Of a DNA stretch of 64,000 nt, positions 12,161 through 25,155 are shown piece after piece (the first letter of the stretch is position 1; each line of letters opens with the position of its first letter). Under the pieces are notes generated by a model. That model saw only the letters and a list, made by a program, of their open reading frames with translations. It searched no databases and was not told the DNA's origin. Location of the stretch: NCBI GenBank assembly GCA_020086605.1, contig JACBWW010000015.1:7523513-7587512 (forward strand), written 5' to 3'. This DNA is from Lanius collurio (Eukaryota > Chordata > Aves > Passeriformes > Laniidae). The position numbers and the translations under genes are program-made.

Positions 12161-14951
12161 TGAGAATATCCATGGATGTCACAGATTTTTCTACAGAACT
12201 TACAGTTGGTAGAGAGATCAAAAGTCCTGGTGAATGAACAGAGCTATATGGATCCACACTATCACTCCTATTTAAAAGTACATAAAAGCAGCTGTTTGAT
12301 CAGTCCTGTATCTTGAGACAATGAGTCAATTTGTGAGTAATCTGTAGTACAAATGAATGGAACTTCATGAAACTAAGAGAATTATGGGAAAAAAATACAG
12401 AATGCAAAGAGAAAGGTGCAAATAATGTACTTGAGGTCAAAGGAAAACTGTCATTTGAAGAGAAAGATATTCTCAAGAGTGCAAACTTGCTGTACACAAA
12501 TGCATAAGTTAAAGGAATCTTTTAAGACGTAGCACAAGATTTGTGATGAATTGTTGAGAATGTTTCTGCAAATCTCCAAGAAAGAAGGAAAGTCCCATAA
12601 AAGCCAGTCAGCTTAAAGATCTGTGAGGCTATTGGACATTTCTGGCACATCTCCTGGTGCATTTGTATTTGTTCCCTGGTGTCTGCACAGTGAACCTTAT
12701 CTCCCTGCTCTCTCCATGGTTTCCTAATCCTCTTGTCTCATCCCTAAGCTGGAACAGAAGGCATAGAGCAGAAGATAATGTTATTATGAACATTTTAAGC
12801 TGCCACTCTTTTTTCCCACTGGGTATCCCAAAAAAACTGCCCTCTTTTTCTCTACACATTGCCATTTTATAGCTTCACTTCCCACTGCCGGGTAATTGGG
12901 AATGCTTATGTCTTTGCTGTCCCTGGAGCATACAGTGAACATATGAATAGTTCACCAACTATTCTGATAAATATTTAGAAATATTTTCAATGGGCAGACT
13001 CTCTATATCACGAAAGAAAATTTAGGAAAAGAGCTAGGAGTTGCAGGGACATGTATAGAAGTAAGAATTTGCTAAGAACTTGGGGAAGTTGAGAAGGTGA
13101 ATGGATAGGGTCTTTGAAGCAAGCAGGGAAGGAGGACAAAAGAAAGAGAACTCAACTGTCAAGTACTTGCAGGGTCAGGTATATTTTTATGAGCCACTTC
13201 TACAAAAATAGTCCAAATAATCCTAAATAGCATACAGAGCCCTCAGTTTTAACAAAGACCTTAAATAATTGTTGCAGTTTTTCTTCACAGAAAGCCAAAT
13301 ATACAATATAAGATAAATGGACCTGGCATTTACCACTGAACTATTTAGTTGGTTCTATATGAATAATTTTTTTTAAAAACTGTTATGCGTGTAAATGCGC
13401 CTTTACATTTTTTAATAATGTTTCCTTTAAATAATTACCATAAAATTTATGAACTTTCCCATTCATTTCTTCTCCTTTTTTTTATATTAAGTCAGGTGTT
13501 TATAGATTAGCTGTTTTTTTTACCAAGTGTACTGCTCCCTCGCTGTCTGTAAAGCGAGATGAGAGCTTGATGTTTATGTGGTTAAACACGATTTGTGCTT
13601 CCTGCCTTTGAGGCACAGCCATAGATCATGCTGTGTTATTTATCTTGCTTACTCTAGCTTTTTGTGATGAATTATTAAAATATGCCTGGAAGCATGGAGC
13701 CATTTGGAAGAAGGGCCTTACTGGGGAGTAGAACAGATAAAAGCACTGAGATAAAACAAGCAACCCTCTCACCAGCAGACGCAAGCAATATTGCAGAGAA
13801 GAAAGAGACCATTTTATTGGTCAAATTCTGCTTACAGCCACACTAGTGAAACCTCATATAGTTCAGTGAATACAGCTGGCTGCTTAGAAAACTGTACAGT
13901 GACTGTCCAAAGGCAAAACTGCCACATGAAGCATGGAAATGTAGTTTACATTGTTAGTGTACCTGCAGCTAGACTGCAAGATAACTGTAACAAGAGACAG
14001 GTTCACGAAAAAAAAAAGTTGTTCTGTATCTGAAGCCTTCATACAGTTTCTTTTTCATCTCAAGAGAGGTAAAACACTACAGGATTTTTCTCCCAGGGGA
14101 AGCACATGAATTGCCCTGTTATTGTGTTGGGTGAAAATAATGCCTGGCTTTTAAAATAATCAGAAAAGAATTTCTATGTCAAGTATTGTTACCACAAAGT
14201 ATAAAATTCTCATTTATTTCACTAACTACAACTAATTTTGAAAAAATTAAAGTGATACATCAAAATTTTGCAAGCAATATGTCTCAGATTTTTAGACAAT
14301 TCTCAGCCAAAAATGCTGTTATTCTCAATTAAAAAAAAAAGTATTTTTTTATGCTCTATTAAACTCTTAGAGCCAATTCACACAGAAGTCCTAAAGCCTG
14401 CAGCAGAACATGAAACTTGTAGGACAACTTACAAGAGATAAGGATATGCCTTTTCCATGTTTCCTACAGATCTTCCCATATTATACCACTATTAAAATGA
14501 AGCTTTACATATACCAAAGTAATATAGGTCAGAATTTAGTAGTGAATTCTGCAAAGATTTGCCTTTCCTGACTGTGTTCCTGCGCTGTACAGGACATGCA
14601 TAACCACTGCATTTGCTACATTCATGGTACTCCAAGAAGTTAAGTAGTGTGTTCTCTTAAGGGAAAGGAGATGTTTTTTCTCCCCCAGGTTCTCCAAGTC
14701 ACTTCTGGACTCCAGCTGCTAGGAGATAACTTGATGCCTACCCATGCCTAGAGAGAAAGAATGGAGGCAGGGGCTAGAGCAGGAAGAAGCAAAGACAACA
14801 ACAGATTATCAGACTGGGCCAAGCTAGTATAGAATCAAGAAGCAGAAGACAGCTTGGGGAAAAAAAATAAAGGAAGAAAACAAAATGAATAAAGGTAGGT
14901 GAAATGACTGAGGAAATCACTTGGAATTGGGTTTTTTTCCCCTGGTGATAG

Positions 14952-15035
14952 TCAACTATTACCATAATTTATATGAAACCGAGCTCTGCACAGGCCTGAG
15001 AAGGACACAGGTATTTTTCCTGATCGAGTCATCAG
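14952..15035 (+). other. candidate exon, 84 bp, plus strand
   Basis: A consensus donor (ATCAG then GTGAGT at 15036) follows an 84-base block whose acceptor is a T/C tract (TTTTTTTCCCCTGGTGAT then AG). One frame is open throughout and the other two contain stops. An earlier alternative donor (CACAG then GTATTT) lies inside the block near 15011. I recognise no product. A chance pairing of splice-like sites is the main alternative. Confidence 0.2.
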
Positions 15036-15929
15036 GTGAGTTGGACTGGAAGATATCACTCTCAAGATGCAAGAAGTTTTTCCATGAAGTTGAAATTAGG
15101 GTCCTTTTACAGCTCAGATCCCCTTAGGATTAGGCAATATCTCAGTATGGTTTCTAGGACCACAATTTTGGATTTAACTATTTAATGCCATTCAAATGGT
15201 CATTTCAATATCTGCAATCTTCAGCCTAGCCCAGAAAACATTTTCCATTCCACTCCTCCATAGATCTGATGAAATGAAAAAAGCCATGAAATTTTGAGTG
15301 TGAGTCATAGTATGGCATGTAGAAAGAATATGGCATGCAGGAAGAATAAAAACAGGATAGAATTCTCTCAAGAGAAAAGTTTAGACAGCCTTCAAAGCCC
15401 AACAATACCGACAAAAAAAATAGCTCCTTTTCTATAACAATGTGAACATGAAAAGAATTTTTGGTGGTAGTACCTCTTATGTGAAATGCACCTTCTGTGA
15501 TGTCCTGTAACACAGGCAGTTACACTGATTCTCAGCTTAGTGAATCATACCTATTTCTCTTCTGTCAAAAAGGTAATAGGAAAACTGGTCAACTAATTCT
15601 GCACAAACTGCGTTAATCCCTTACAACACAACCTTACATACCACAGATTTTAGGTACAATGAGGTACCTGCATTAAAATATTTAATCACCTTGTGAATTC
15701 CTAAATGTTTTTTAAGCATCTCTTTATAACACCAGCTTATGAGGTGTGCAGCTGGAGCTTGTCTGGAATGCAAAAATAAAGAGAAAACTGACAGGTAAAT
15801 GAAATAAATGCCAGTGTTAAACAGAGAGACAATAACCCCTCAGTCACAGTGTGGTTTCAGAATCTATGCAGGAACTCAGAGGTTCTCTTGCTAAACTAAT
15901 ACTCTCTAGGTGAAATGCCCTGGAACCTA

Positions 15930-16230
15930 ATAAATGCATTTCAAATTTTGCAGTAAATTAGAGGCAAGTCACTTAGCATAGACATTTAGTTTAATTAGCT
16001 AAATTTTGCAATTTTTAAACACAGGAAAAAACCTAGGCATAATTTCTCTGTGAGGTTCACTGCAGAAAATGTGAATAACGAAAGTTAAGCAATTAGACTC
16101 CCAATTTAATTAATGGCATGCAACTCTTCAGGTGTATACAGATATGTAAGTAATGTTGCTTCTATGCAGCTAGGCTTCAAACATTTAAAAATTGCTTGCT
16201 AGGATGTGTTTGCAGCCATTATGATACTCC
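15930..16230. promoter_or_regulatory. possible conserved non-coding element
   Basis: The segment holds a dense set of homeodomain-type core motifs: TAAATTAGAG near 15955, TTTAATTAGCTAAA near 15991, CAATTAGA near 16091 and TTTAATTAATGG near 16105. It has no repeat similarity and looks like slowly evolving regulatory DNA. In an AT-rich region such motifs also arise by chance, so this is a weak inference resting only on motif density. Confidence 0.2.
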
Positions 16231-17065
16231 TCAAAAATGTGCTTTGAATTTCAGTCTAAAACCTATTAACATTCCATAGAGATTGCAAACAGATCATATC
16301 TCAGAACAAGCAGTAGTAATAGTGCCCAACACCCTGAATTCACTGCAGTTTTTGTAGCAATAGCATTGTTCAGTAAGCTCATATAAGAAAGTTGAGTGAA
16401 TGGAGAACTTCATCATTTTGATTATGAAGTTCTGAGGGCTTACCTTTAATAAACTGGAAAATCATCAATAAGCTGAAGAGATCCATCTGTCAGCAGAATA
16501 TCTACTTATTCAAAAAAGGTGAATCCATCCTTGATTTATCCAAGTTTAATCCTCCTCTTTTGCCTGAATGAAATAGAGACAGAAGAAATGGGGTGAAGCA
16601 GAAAAAATGGGGTGAAGATAAGAGGAGCAGGAGAAAAAAACAGACCCATGTGGATTGGACAGAAAATTTAACATAAACTTTGCTGATAGGTACTGTCTTC
16701 AAAGAGGACAACCTGAGATACAAGATCTGATGCATGTAAGCAGGATCTCATAAGGAAATCAGGCCAGGGTTCCCAGCCGACAAGAGAAACTATTATAATT
16801 TTGTGTGGAGTATTCAGTTTAAACTTGGTTTCTTTTCCTTTCGCAGTGGTGTTTTTGCAGAAATTTGTATCTATGTTGCCTATGCTGGGAAACGTAAATG
16901 GACATTTTTTGTTGCATCCTTCCTTAGCTCAAACCCTCAGATAATTTCGCAATTTTGATTTTCCTCTTCCAGACATGTTGAGAGATTAAAAATAGGAGTC
17001 CCGGAGCCCAGAGTCACAGCTTTCTGACATAAAGGTCCAGCAGGTCAAAGAAGACTAAGATTTTC

Positions 17066-17087
17066 TTTTTTTTTTTTTTTTTTTTTT
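17066..17087. repeat. poly(T) tract, 22 bases
   Basis: Twenty-two T bases follow TTTTC and precede GTAG. It is either a simple repeat or the reversed tail of an old minus-strand retrocopy. No parent is recognisable on the left side. Confidence 0.8.
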
Positions 17088-20000
17088 GTAGAAAGTCTAT
17101 TGGATTATATCTTGTATCAATGGGAACCAGAAAGAAGTGAGGTCAGTCACTGTCACAAAAGTTTTCTGACATACAGTTAAATGTTTGAACCTTGAAGGTT
17201 CAAAGAAAGTTTTGTGAAGTGACTTGCTTAAAACAAACCTTTTCTGAATCTTTTATGTGTTTATATTTACTGAAAGATAACCTGGAGCTCTTGATTTATG
17301 ATGTGTTTGTCAAGGTAAGGAGAGATTTCAACTTTTCAGGAATTTTTTTTCTACCTTCTTTTGTGACAGGCAGAAGTGCATTCAAACAAGCAACATTTAA
17401 TTCAGCCACTTTCTGCAAAAGATCGGTTTGATGGTATATACATGACTGAATAATTGGTTGTTTATTTTTTCTGTTAAATATTACAGGACATGAATAGAGC
17501 AAAGCTGTAAAGTTAGTCTCTCTTGCCTGCCATTATAATGTTTTTGTCAGAAAGAATAAGTTATCTCGTCACTATTTGTATACTTCTTTATGACTTGGGA
17601 AGAAGTTATATAGAAAATAAATCTTTTGCATTCATAAATGCATAATTCTATACTTTGTTGGCCACCCTTTTACATTATTATTTGTACAAAAGATGCAATT
17701 GGAAGAGGGTTTTGGGATTGAGTTTTTGTCTTCTGCATTGTTAAAGACAAAATTCGAATTATGGATATTTTCATCACCTGATAAGATCCTGATTTTGCTG
17801 GAAGCAGAAATCTTTATTCTGGAAATCCATAACCATTGCTTTATTATTATTCCCTCTGGATGTTGTTTCCTCTCAGTATACTGGCAGTTAAAGTTACAAC
17901 ACAAAACAATACCAAAAAAAAGTCACCAGACATTTTTTTCCTTCTTTTCCTTCAAAGGACAGATTGTACCTAAGAAAATATCTTCTCATTTTTAAGTCAC
18001 GTCTGTACTTTCATCTTCTAATTTGAAAAATTAACGATAACTCTTCTGACTGCAGAGAACATGAGAACATTTTGGGCATATATTCCCAGACATATTGGGG
18101 AATATTTCACAGAAAGGGCATGGTCTTTTTGAAGAAAAAAAAAAAAAGAGTAATAAGCAGATTGAGCCAAACACTATAATGAAAGATTATTAAGGAATAC
18201 AGTTTTCCTGCAAACCAGTAAGTTTGAGATACTATACAACTTGTGTGTAAATTTATTTCTTGCAAATAACTGCATCAGAAAAATAGGATTTCCACTTCAA
18301 ATAATTGAACTGTTTTACATAAGATCAGTTATCTTGAAAGAGCAAGTTTAATTTTTTTTTTATGAGGAGTAGAATTTGGTTCTGCTGAGTCTTCATTCAA
18401 TGGCTTCTGCAATCTTTCTGGAATGTTATGGTTTCTACTAAAGCAGAATGAGGATTGGTGCTATTTCCATTGGCTTTTCCAGGAAATTGATCAACTATTA
18501 AAGAAAATGCAGGCCCCATTAATTAGTTTCCTGACAGGACCACTGGTAACTTCAAGCAGGAGTTTAGCTTAGGCCTGATGGGATATTTCATTGCTCAGTT
18601 TGCTGATGCAGCAGCAGTTAAATGTTATTAAAAATGTCATTGATGTAAATAGACACGGGCTCAGAGTAAGGACTCGACCAGAAAGAAGGGTCTCCAGCCT
18701 ACCCACCCCCTCCAAGTTAACCACTTTTTCCTGTTTTCAATTCCAACTGCATTAATCTTCTCCAGAGTCGAGATAAGGGTTCAGTGTTTCAATGCTCCTC
18801 ACCAATTGTGCTACTATTCTTCTAAGGATGCAGTCAGAAAGTTGGAGAAATAAAATACACCACCTAGATTTCCCCTCAGGAAAAACACTTCCACATTTTC
18901 AAATGTCATGTAAGTTCATATTGAAATATTCGCTGTAAAAATTTAACGAAAATAAAAAGCAACTTCAGAAATCAGCACTGAATGGTCTCTCAGAGCACAT
19001 CCATAATGAAAATGTGCTGGTCACTCTCTTACCACTTAGATCGACTGTCAGGGTAATCAGTTTCCTCTTGCTAATAGCAGTTGTACAGCAATCATAATTC
19101 ATTGTGCAAGCTTGAAGGTCTGCTGGAGGTTTCTGAAGAGCTTTTCCAGCACAAACAAGTACAGGTCTTTTGCTAGCTAAGTAACCCCCTGGCAGGAAGC
19201 AGCAGCTGCTGTAAACCTTAATAAGCCTCAGAAAAGTGGCCTGTGCTGCTCCATCACACTTTGACTGCTTACCACTTGCAGTAAGCCCTCTGTGGAAACA
19301 GTGACACAAAGGTTCCAAAGCTGCAACTGAAAGAGGACGTTTTCCCTCTTCACCAACTCAGTCCAAGGCTCTTTGACACTTTCATAGTATAAGGCACTGT
19401 TAAGAAGAATCCTTACATGGTTAAGAATAATCCCTAATAGGACTGGTAGACAATGGTCCCTGTAAACATAATTTCCAGCAACAGCATATTTGACTTCAAG
19501 TCACTTCAAACCCTGTGAGAACATGTTTGCAAATAAGATCTTCAGATCCAGTTGCTTCTCTGTGCTTGCCTACAGATGAAATCAAGAATTTGTTACAAAG
19601 AACCTCTCTCACCTTTGTAATTATACTGATTTAATTATTTATTTTTACACCCTAGAGATACACATATGCATGAGTCTAAATAAACTACTGACATAAACTT
19701 TGCTAAGCATAGAATAACCTCAGATAGCAAAAATATTTTCTTCATCTCTAAGTCCTACTGTTAAAGACACTGCCAAATGATTTTAATTTTAAACCTCTAC
19801 TCTTCCCTTCTTAAGTCTGCTCTCATTGCTCTTTACGCATGAGGGAATTGTTTCTTCAGAGATAGTTCCTCAATGTGTTTGGCAGCTAACCATTCTACAG
19901 AACAACACACATTAATACCATTCTACCTTCATTGAATCTCTCAATGGAAAGTCTACAAAGGTTTCATGTATCATTCAGTTTAATTATTCATATCCAAGAC

Positions 20001-20099
20001 ATTTCATAAGTCATTAGTGACTCAAATTATAAAGAATATACAGATGGAACTAAAAAGCAGGTAAACAGCTTGTCCTTTCCTCCTTCCAATTCTCCCAGT

Positions 20100-20300
20100 C
20101 CAGATAAAGAATAAAACAGAACAAATAACAATTAAATCACAAAAAAACCAAAGAAAATCAAACCCATCAACAACAAAAACACTCTCCTCCAAAAAAAAAA
20201 AAAAAAACAAACCAAAAAAACCCACAAACAAACCCTAAACCACAAAGCAAGAAGAAATCCAAGCATCAAACAAAAGAATCAAAACCCAGAAAACAATCCT
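20100..20300. repeat. A-rich low-complexity region
   Basis: The plus strand is almost entirely A and C here, with repeated AACAAAACC- and CCACAAACAAACCC-like words and a run of 17 A bases at 20191-20207. The minus-strand open frame across it is a phenylalanine-rich artefact of composition. Confidence 0.75.
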
Positions 20301-22389
20301 AAAAATGACACAATTGTTAGGGGTTCAAAAGACTATCCTTAATTCAGTTTCATATTCACTGGGAAGCAATCAGTTAAAAAAAAAAGAGCATTGGACATGA
20401 GTCTTTTCGAAGAAATAGACACACTAAATTCCCTTTATCTTTGGTTTAGACTCCAAGGTATAGGGTTTAGTACATTATACTTAAGTTTGTGTTGTAATCC
20501 AGCATCGTTGTTGAAACAGCTAATTTTTATTGGACAGGAACAGGAAAAAGCAATCTGACAGTGGGCTGAGGAATAACCTTGTATTACTTAGAATGACGGG
20601 ACCAAATATGTGCATTTTAATATTTGTTACTGTTAGCGTTGAAATACAGATATTCAACTTTCTAAATAATTTCGCCACCTACTGATAGCACTCAATACTC
20701 ATTTTCTTGAGTAAAGAAACCTGAGTAAGCATCTAAAAAGTGTTTTGAAAGAAAAATAAGGAAAAAATTTTCTATGTGCAAATATGTACATATATGTAAA
20801 TTTCTCCAAACAAGTAGCTGAGCAAAAGAGCAGAGCCAAGCTTTACACAGTGACACTTAAAAACTTTTCCTAAATAAATACATGTCCAATGCAGATTTTT
20901 GACTGAAGATTGGTGCTGAATTTTACAACCATATAAATTGTCCCCATTCATCTCAGTAGAGAATCCTTGCTTCTCACAGGAAACTGTCCAAAGAAGACAA
21001 AGAGCAAGAGGCACATCATATCTGTAACCTATGGCTGAGCTTCCAAACAGTTTAATATACTGGTTGTTAGTTTGCAACTCCTGCCTGGCTCAGCTTAAAA
21101 AGAGACATGGACAGAGAACTGCTGACATGGCACATTAAAAGGAATAAAAGTATAATATGTCACTACCAAAAAAGTCCTTGCAGTATTCTGGATACTTTTC
21201 TGAGAGTGTGATCCAGTACATAGCCCAGTCTGTACGAAAAGAAGGAAATGGCCTGTGGAAACTGAAATAAATAATTTTAAAAATAATTCACTAAAGTTAT
21301 AAATTAAATCTACATCTCAAAGAAGAATGAAGTATGGTCTAGATTTCCAGCTATTAGTGCAATATATCCATCAAAGCTTAAGAAATGGTTTCCCTGCTCG
21401 ATCACAGCAGAAATTCTTTGTTTCTTTTTCATCACTGCTGGGGTTTTTTTCCCATTCCATTAAGAAAGCTTAATTCTAGCTTGGGCCATTTGATTTTTTC
21501 TTAGTATCTTTAAACCTCTGTTGTAATTGAATCAACAGAAGTACTACCTAATCATATTGTTCTGCTATTTATGAAGGTTTATAAATCTCTCTGCAAGTAA
21601 ATTAGTGTCATATCAAACTGCTGAGCCTGAATTTTGCTGGCAGAGACAGATGTAGGGCACTTTCCTTTAGCAGGGAACAGCAAATCCTGTTTTAAAAATA
21701 ATTCCTCTCTCTTCCCCCCTAATCTAGCATGTTCAGGAATAGGAATCTTATGTGGGTCAGCTACAACAAAGATGAAGCCCTCTAAGCTGCAATTTCTCAA
21801 AGTATATGCCACTTATTCCTTTTAACATATTCATCACTGCTAATTTAAAAACTGTAGCATTTAAACTCCTGCTAATATAATTATATTAAATCTTACTACT
21901 TTTCACACACACAAAAAAACCCTCCAAAACTCTCCATTTCCTTTCAACAGAAATCAGCTTCAGTAAATAACATTTAGTGATACCATAACAACAGCAAATC
22001 AAATCTTTCCTTACATAGTGAACCCCATAAAGGAATGGGCAATCCCAGATACAAAGATAAATTTTCAGTCAGAAAAAAAATAAATAAAATAAGGTACACT
22101 TTTATATTCCACATTTGCAGCATAAGTAAATCACCACAGTGGACTTTAAAGAGAAATGTTTATTTACCACACTTAAAGATCTGATGCTATACACATGGAA
22201 AGAAACACATTACAGAGTAGCCAACCTTTTCAAAGAAGATTGTGACCACTGTAGACCCTGTAATGAAGCTACCGATCACCCACCAAAAGTAACAGAGAGA
22301 AATCAATAGGTCTGGACATCAGGCCATTCTTATTTAAACAGTTGAATGTGTATTATATGAGTAATGTTAAAGAAAATGAGTTTGCATGA

Positions 22390-23430
22390 ATACAGACATC
22401 TTAAAGGCTCAGGAGCAGGCTGTTCTCATGAGCTAAAAGAACAGCTGCCAGAGAAGAGAACCACCCTGGCTGAACAGAGATCTTTGTCTGGAACTCAAGG
22501 AAAAAAAGGGGAGTCTACAAACTTTGGAAGAAAGTATAGGACAGTCAGGACTACAATGTGTTGTGAGATTATGTAAAGAGAAAATTAGAAGGTCCAAAAT
22601 CCGGTTAGAACTTAATCTGGTGACTGCAGTTAAAGGCAATTAAAAAGTTTTTCTATAAATACATCAGCTGCAAAAAGAGGGCTAAAGAAAAGAATAAGGG
22701 AAGAAAGAGTGACGAGGGAACAAGGAAAAGGCTGAGGTGCTTGATGCCTTTTTTGCCTCAATCTTCAATGCAAAGACCAGTTGTTGTCAAGATACACAGC
22801 CCCTTGAGCTGGAAGAGAGGGACAGGAGCAGAATGGAACCCTCATAATCCAAGGGGAAATGATCAGCAACCTGCTACACCACTCAGACACACACAAGTCC
22901 ATAGGGTCAGATGGGATCCATCCAGAGGTGCTGAGGGAGCTGGCAGAAATGCTCACTGAGCCACTTTCCCTCATTTACCAGCAGTGCTGGCAAATCTGGG
23001 AGGTCCTGGTCAACTAAAACTTTGCAAATGTTATGCCCATCTACAAGAAATGTCAGAAGAAGAAGCTGAGAAAGTCTAGTCCTGTCGACCTGACCTCAGT
23101 GCTGGGAAAGCAGATCATCTTGATGCCATCACATAATATGTCCCGCATAACCAGGAGATCAGGCCAGACAGCAGGGGTTTATGGAAGGCAGGTCCTGCTT
23201 GATCAACCTGATCTCTGTCTGTGACAAGGTCACACACTTAGTGGATGAGGGAAAGGCTGTGGATGCTGTCTACCTGGGCTCTGGTAAAACTTTTGATGCT
23301 GTTTCCCACAGCATTCTCCTGGAAGTAGTTGAGTCACCATCTGGTTTACTGGTGGACTTGGCAGTGCTTGGTTAATGGCTGGAATCGATGGTCCTTAAGG
23401 CCTTTTCCAACCTAAACAATTCTGTGACCT
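22390..23430 (+). mobile_element. CR1 LINE with internal deletions
   Basis: The left part matches CR1 ORF2 between the endonuclease and reverse transcriptase domains (words such as CCTGGCTGAACAGAGA and GAGAAAATTAGAAGG). It continues into the start of the reverse transcriptase, where a translated stretch reads GRSCLINLIS and then YLGSGKTFDAVSHSILLE. Intact CR1 copies carry an aspartate in that motif A (YLDFSKAFD), the catalytic metal ligand; here it is glycine. At about 23321-23326 the sequence jumps from motif A directly to the CR1 3' end (GTTGAGTCACCAT), and a second smaller jump follows at about 23340. The element ends with the normal CR1 3' terminus (CCTTTTCCAACCTAAACAAT) and a decayed ATTCTGTG tail. 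It also has frameshifts and stops and is dead. Confidence 0.9.
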
Positions 23431-25135
23431 GTGAGTTACTCTTAAATAGCTCTTTAAACTTGCTATTTACACATAATTATTGAGTATTTGCTGTCCAAAC
23501 CATTCCAAACTTAATTCCAGGACTTTTTTTTTAATGTGATATGGAGTCAGACAATTAACTCTAAAATAATATGTTCTCAGACATGTAATACATGCAGTAA
23601 CTCCCAAGTTACTTTCACACATATTAAATTCACTTGGCTCTTGTAGGAAAATAACAAGCTTCAATGGACTGGATTTGCAAAGAAATATATAGGTTCCAGA
23701 TCTGAGTCTTTATGTTTGTTTTGTTTTTTAAATTTCTGCTAATGTTCTGGTATATTTTAAGTTGTTTAGCTATATATCAAGTTATGAAAACTCTACAGTC
23801 ACTTCTGGAAATACCTTGCCAGCCTTCACATGGCCTGTATTTCTAATGTTTTGTCATTGTTTGTGCTGTTGTAATAGGCAGTGTTGTTTTATGTGGCTTT
23901 ATAAATACCTTGAAACGGTTGCTGTTTTAGGATTCTTCAGAATTTTTCAGAGTACTCAGGTCCCCTGACATTAAAATTTCTGATGAAACTTGGTTGTCAT
24001 TCAACATGTGATCAAGACTGAGTAGTCAGAACAAGAATATTTATGACTGCTTCAAAATTGGAGCTAGAGAACAAATACAGTTTAAGAGACTACATTGTCA
24101 GTGTTGAACAAAATCTAGTAAACAGTAATTAAACCCCTCCTGGTTAAGAGGGAAATATTAGAAAGACTTCCATTTGCCTCTATAAACTGCAAAATTCAAG
24201 CCCAGATCTGAATAAGTTACAGATAAATTTGCCTGAGGTGTTAAGTTCTGTTGACAATGCTTACTAACAAATAAAATGCTCCTTATGCTCCAATAATTAT
24301 ATTCACACAAAAATTATTTTAAGTAGCGTACTATGCTGATCAATCACAATAATAGTCCAAAGATTTTCTTTCAAGTAATTCCTGTTGACAATAATTTTTT
24401 CTTCTAGCATCTCTTCTGGGGTGCTATCTATTCCATATACTTCTTCGTTTCTCAAAAGATATTCCAGACGATCTTCTTTCACTTCTTATCATAAAGACCT
24501 TTACTAACACAGTACTGCATGTCTAAGTTCTCCAGTTGTTACACTGATTATTCCATGTTCCACATTCCATGTCCCTCCCATGTTGAGGGACATCTATTCC
24601 ATGAAGAGAAATAAATTAGTTTATGTCTATTAATCTTAAATTGTTTTATAGTTGATGTAGAATTTTTTTATCTCTGTTAAAGCTATTTCTTTCAATAAAG
24701 CACCTTGGTAATAATTTCCCTCATTTTGAGCTTAACTGGGCCATCATAGGAGAGAGTTAATGATAATTTTGTCATTGCCTTACATAGAACTAGGGCCAAC
24801 CTTTGTATATTTGAAATGAAGCAAAAAATATCTCCTGACACTACTAATTATACCCTGGGGAAAACTGCCACTGAAATCTATAGGCAGTGAATTCTTCTTT
24901 ATATTCCAACCATTAAAGTTATGCTGATTAATAGAAAAATAAAATAAAAAATATTTGATTATTGCTACAAAAACTTCAGCATTTCAATTACTTCCCCTCC
25001 ATCTGAGAGTGTTTATGGGAAAGATGTACAATACTTTTGTTATTGTTCTGTTTGATGCTGGTGTGTTATTCCCCTCCTAGATCCCTGCGGGAGATTTCAA
25101 GTTTTGAGGTAACAAACTTCACCCTGATGTGTCTG

Positions 25136-25155
25136 CCACCCACCTCAGTGGGTGG
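25136..25155. other. perfect 8-bp hairpin
   Basis: CCACCCAC, loop CTCA, then GTGGGTGG form a perfect stem with a four-base loop, standing out in AT-rich surroundings. It is followed by sequence lacking a T run, and no RNA gene context was recognised. Confidence 0.6.

Larger units (their letters stand above)
12161..22389. other. mostly unique AT-rich DNA, no gene seen
   Basis: About 10.2 kb without a recognisable gene or transposon apart from the sub-features listed. A small hairpin with a CpG-containing stem (CTCGCT / AGCGAG, 13539-13558) lies in a segment (13500-13720) that looks less degenerate than its flanks and includes a FOX-like TGTTTA motif. The minus-strand open frame at 18965-19318 (117 codons) has no recognised motif. 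The palindrome CAGCAGCTGCTG lies within it near 19200. A weak minus-strand exon-like block at about 16443-16492 has donor AAAG then GTAAGC. Confidence 0.55.

Noticed and set aside
18965..19318. 117-codon minus-strand frame as a gene
   Set aside because: No domain, promoter or splice context is visible, and the length is within chance for the window. Left as an unassigned stretch that may be conserved for other reasons.
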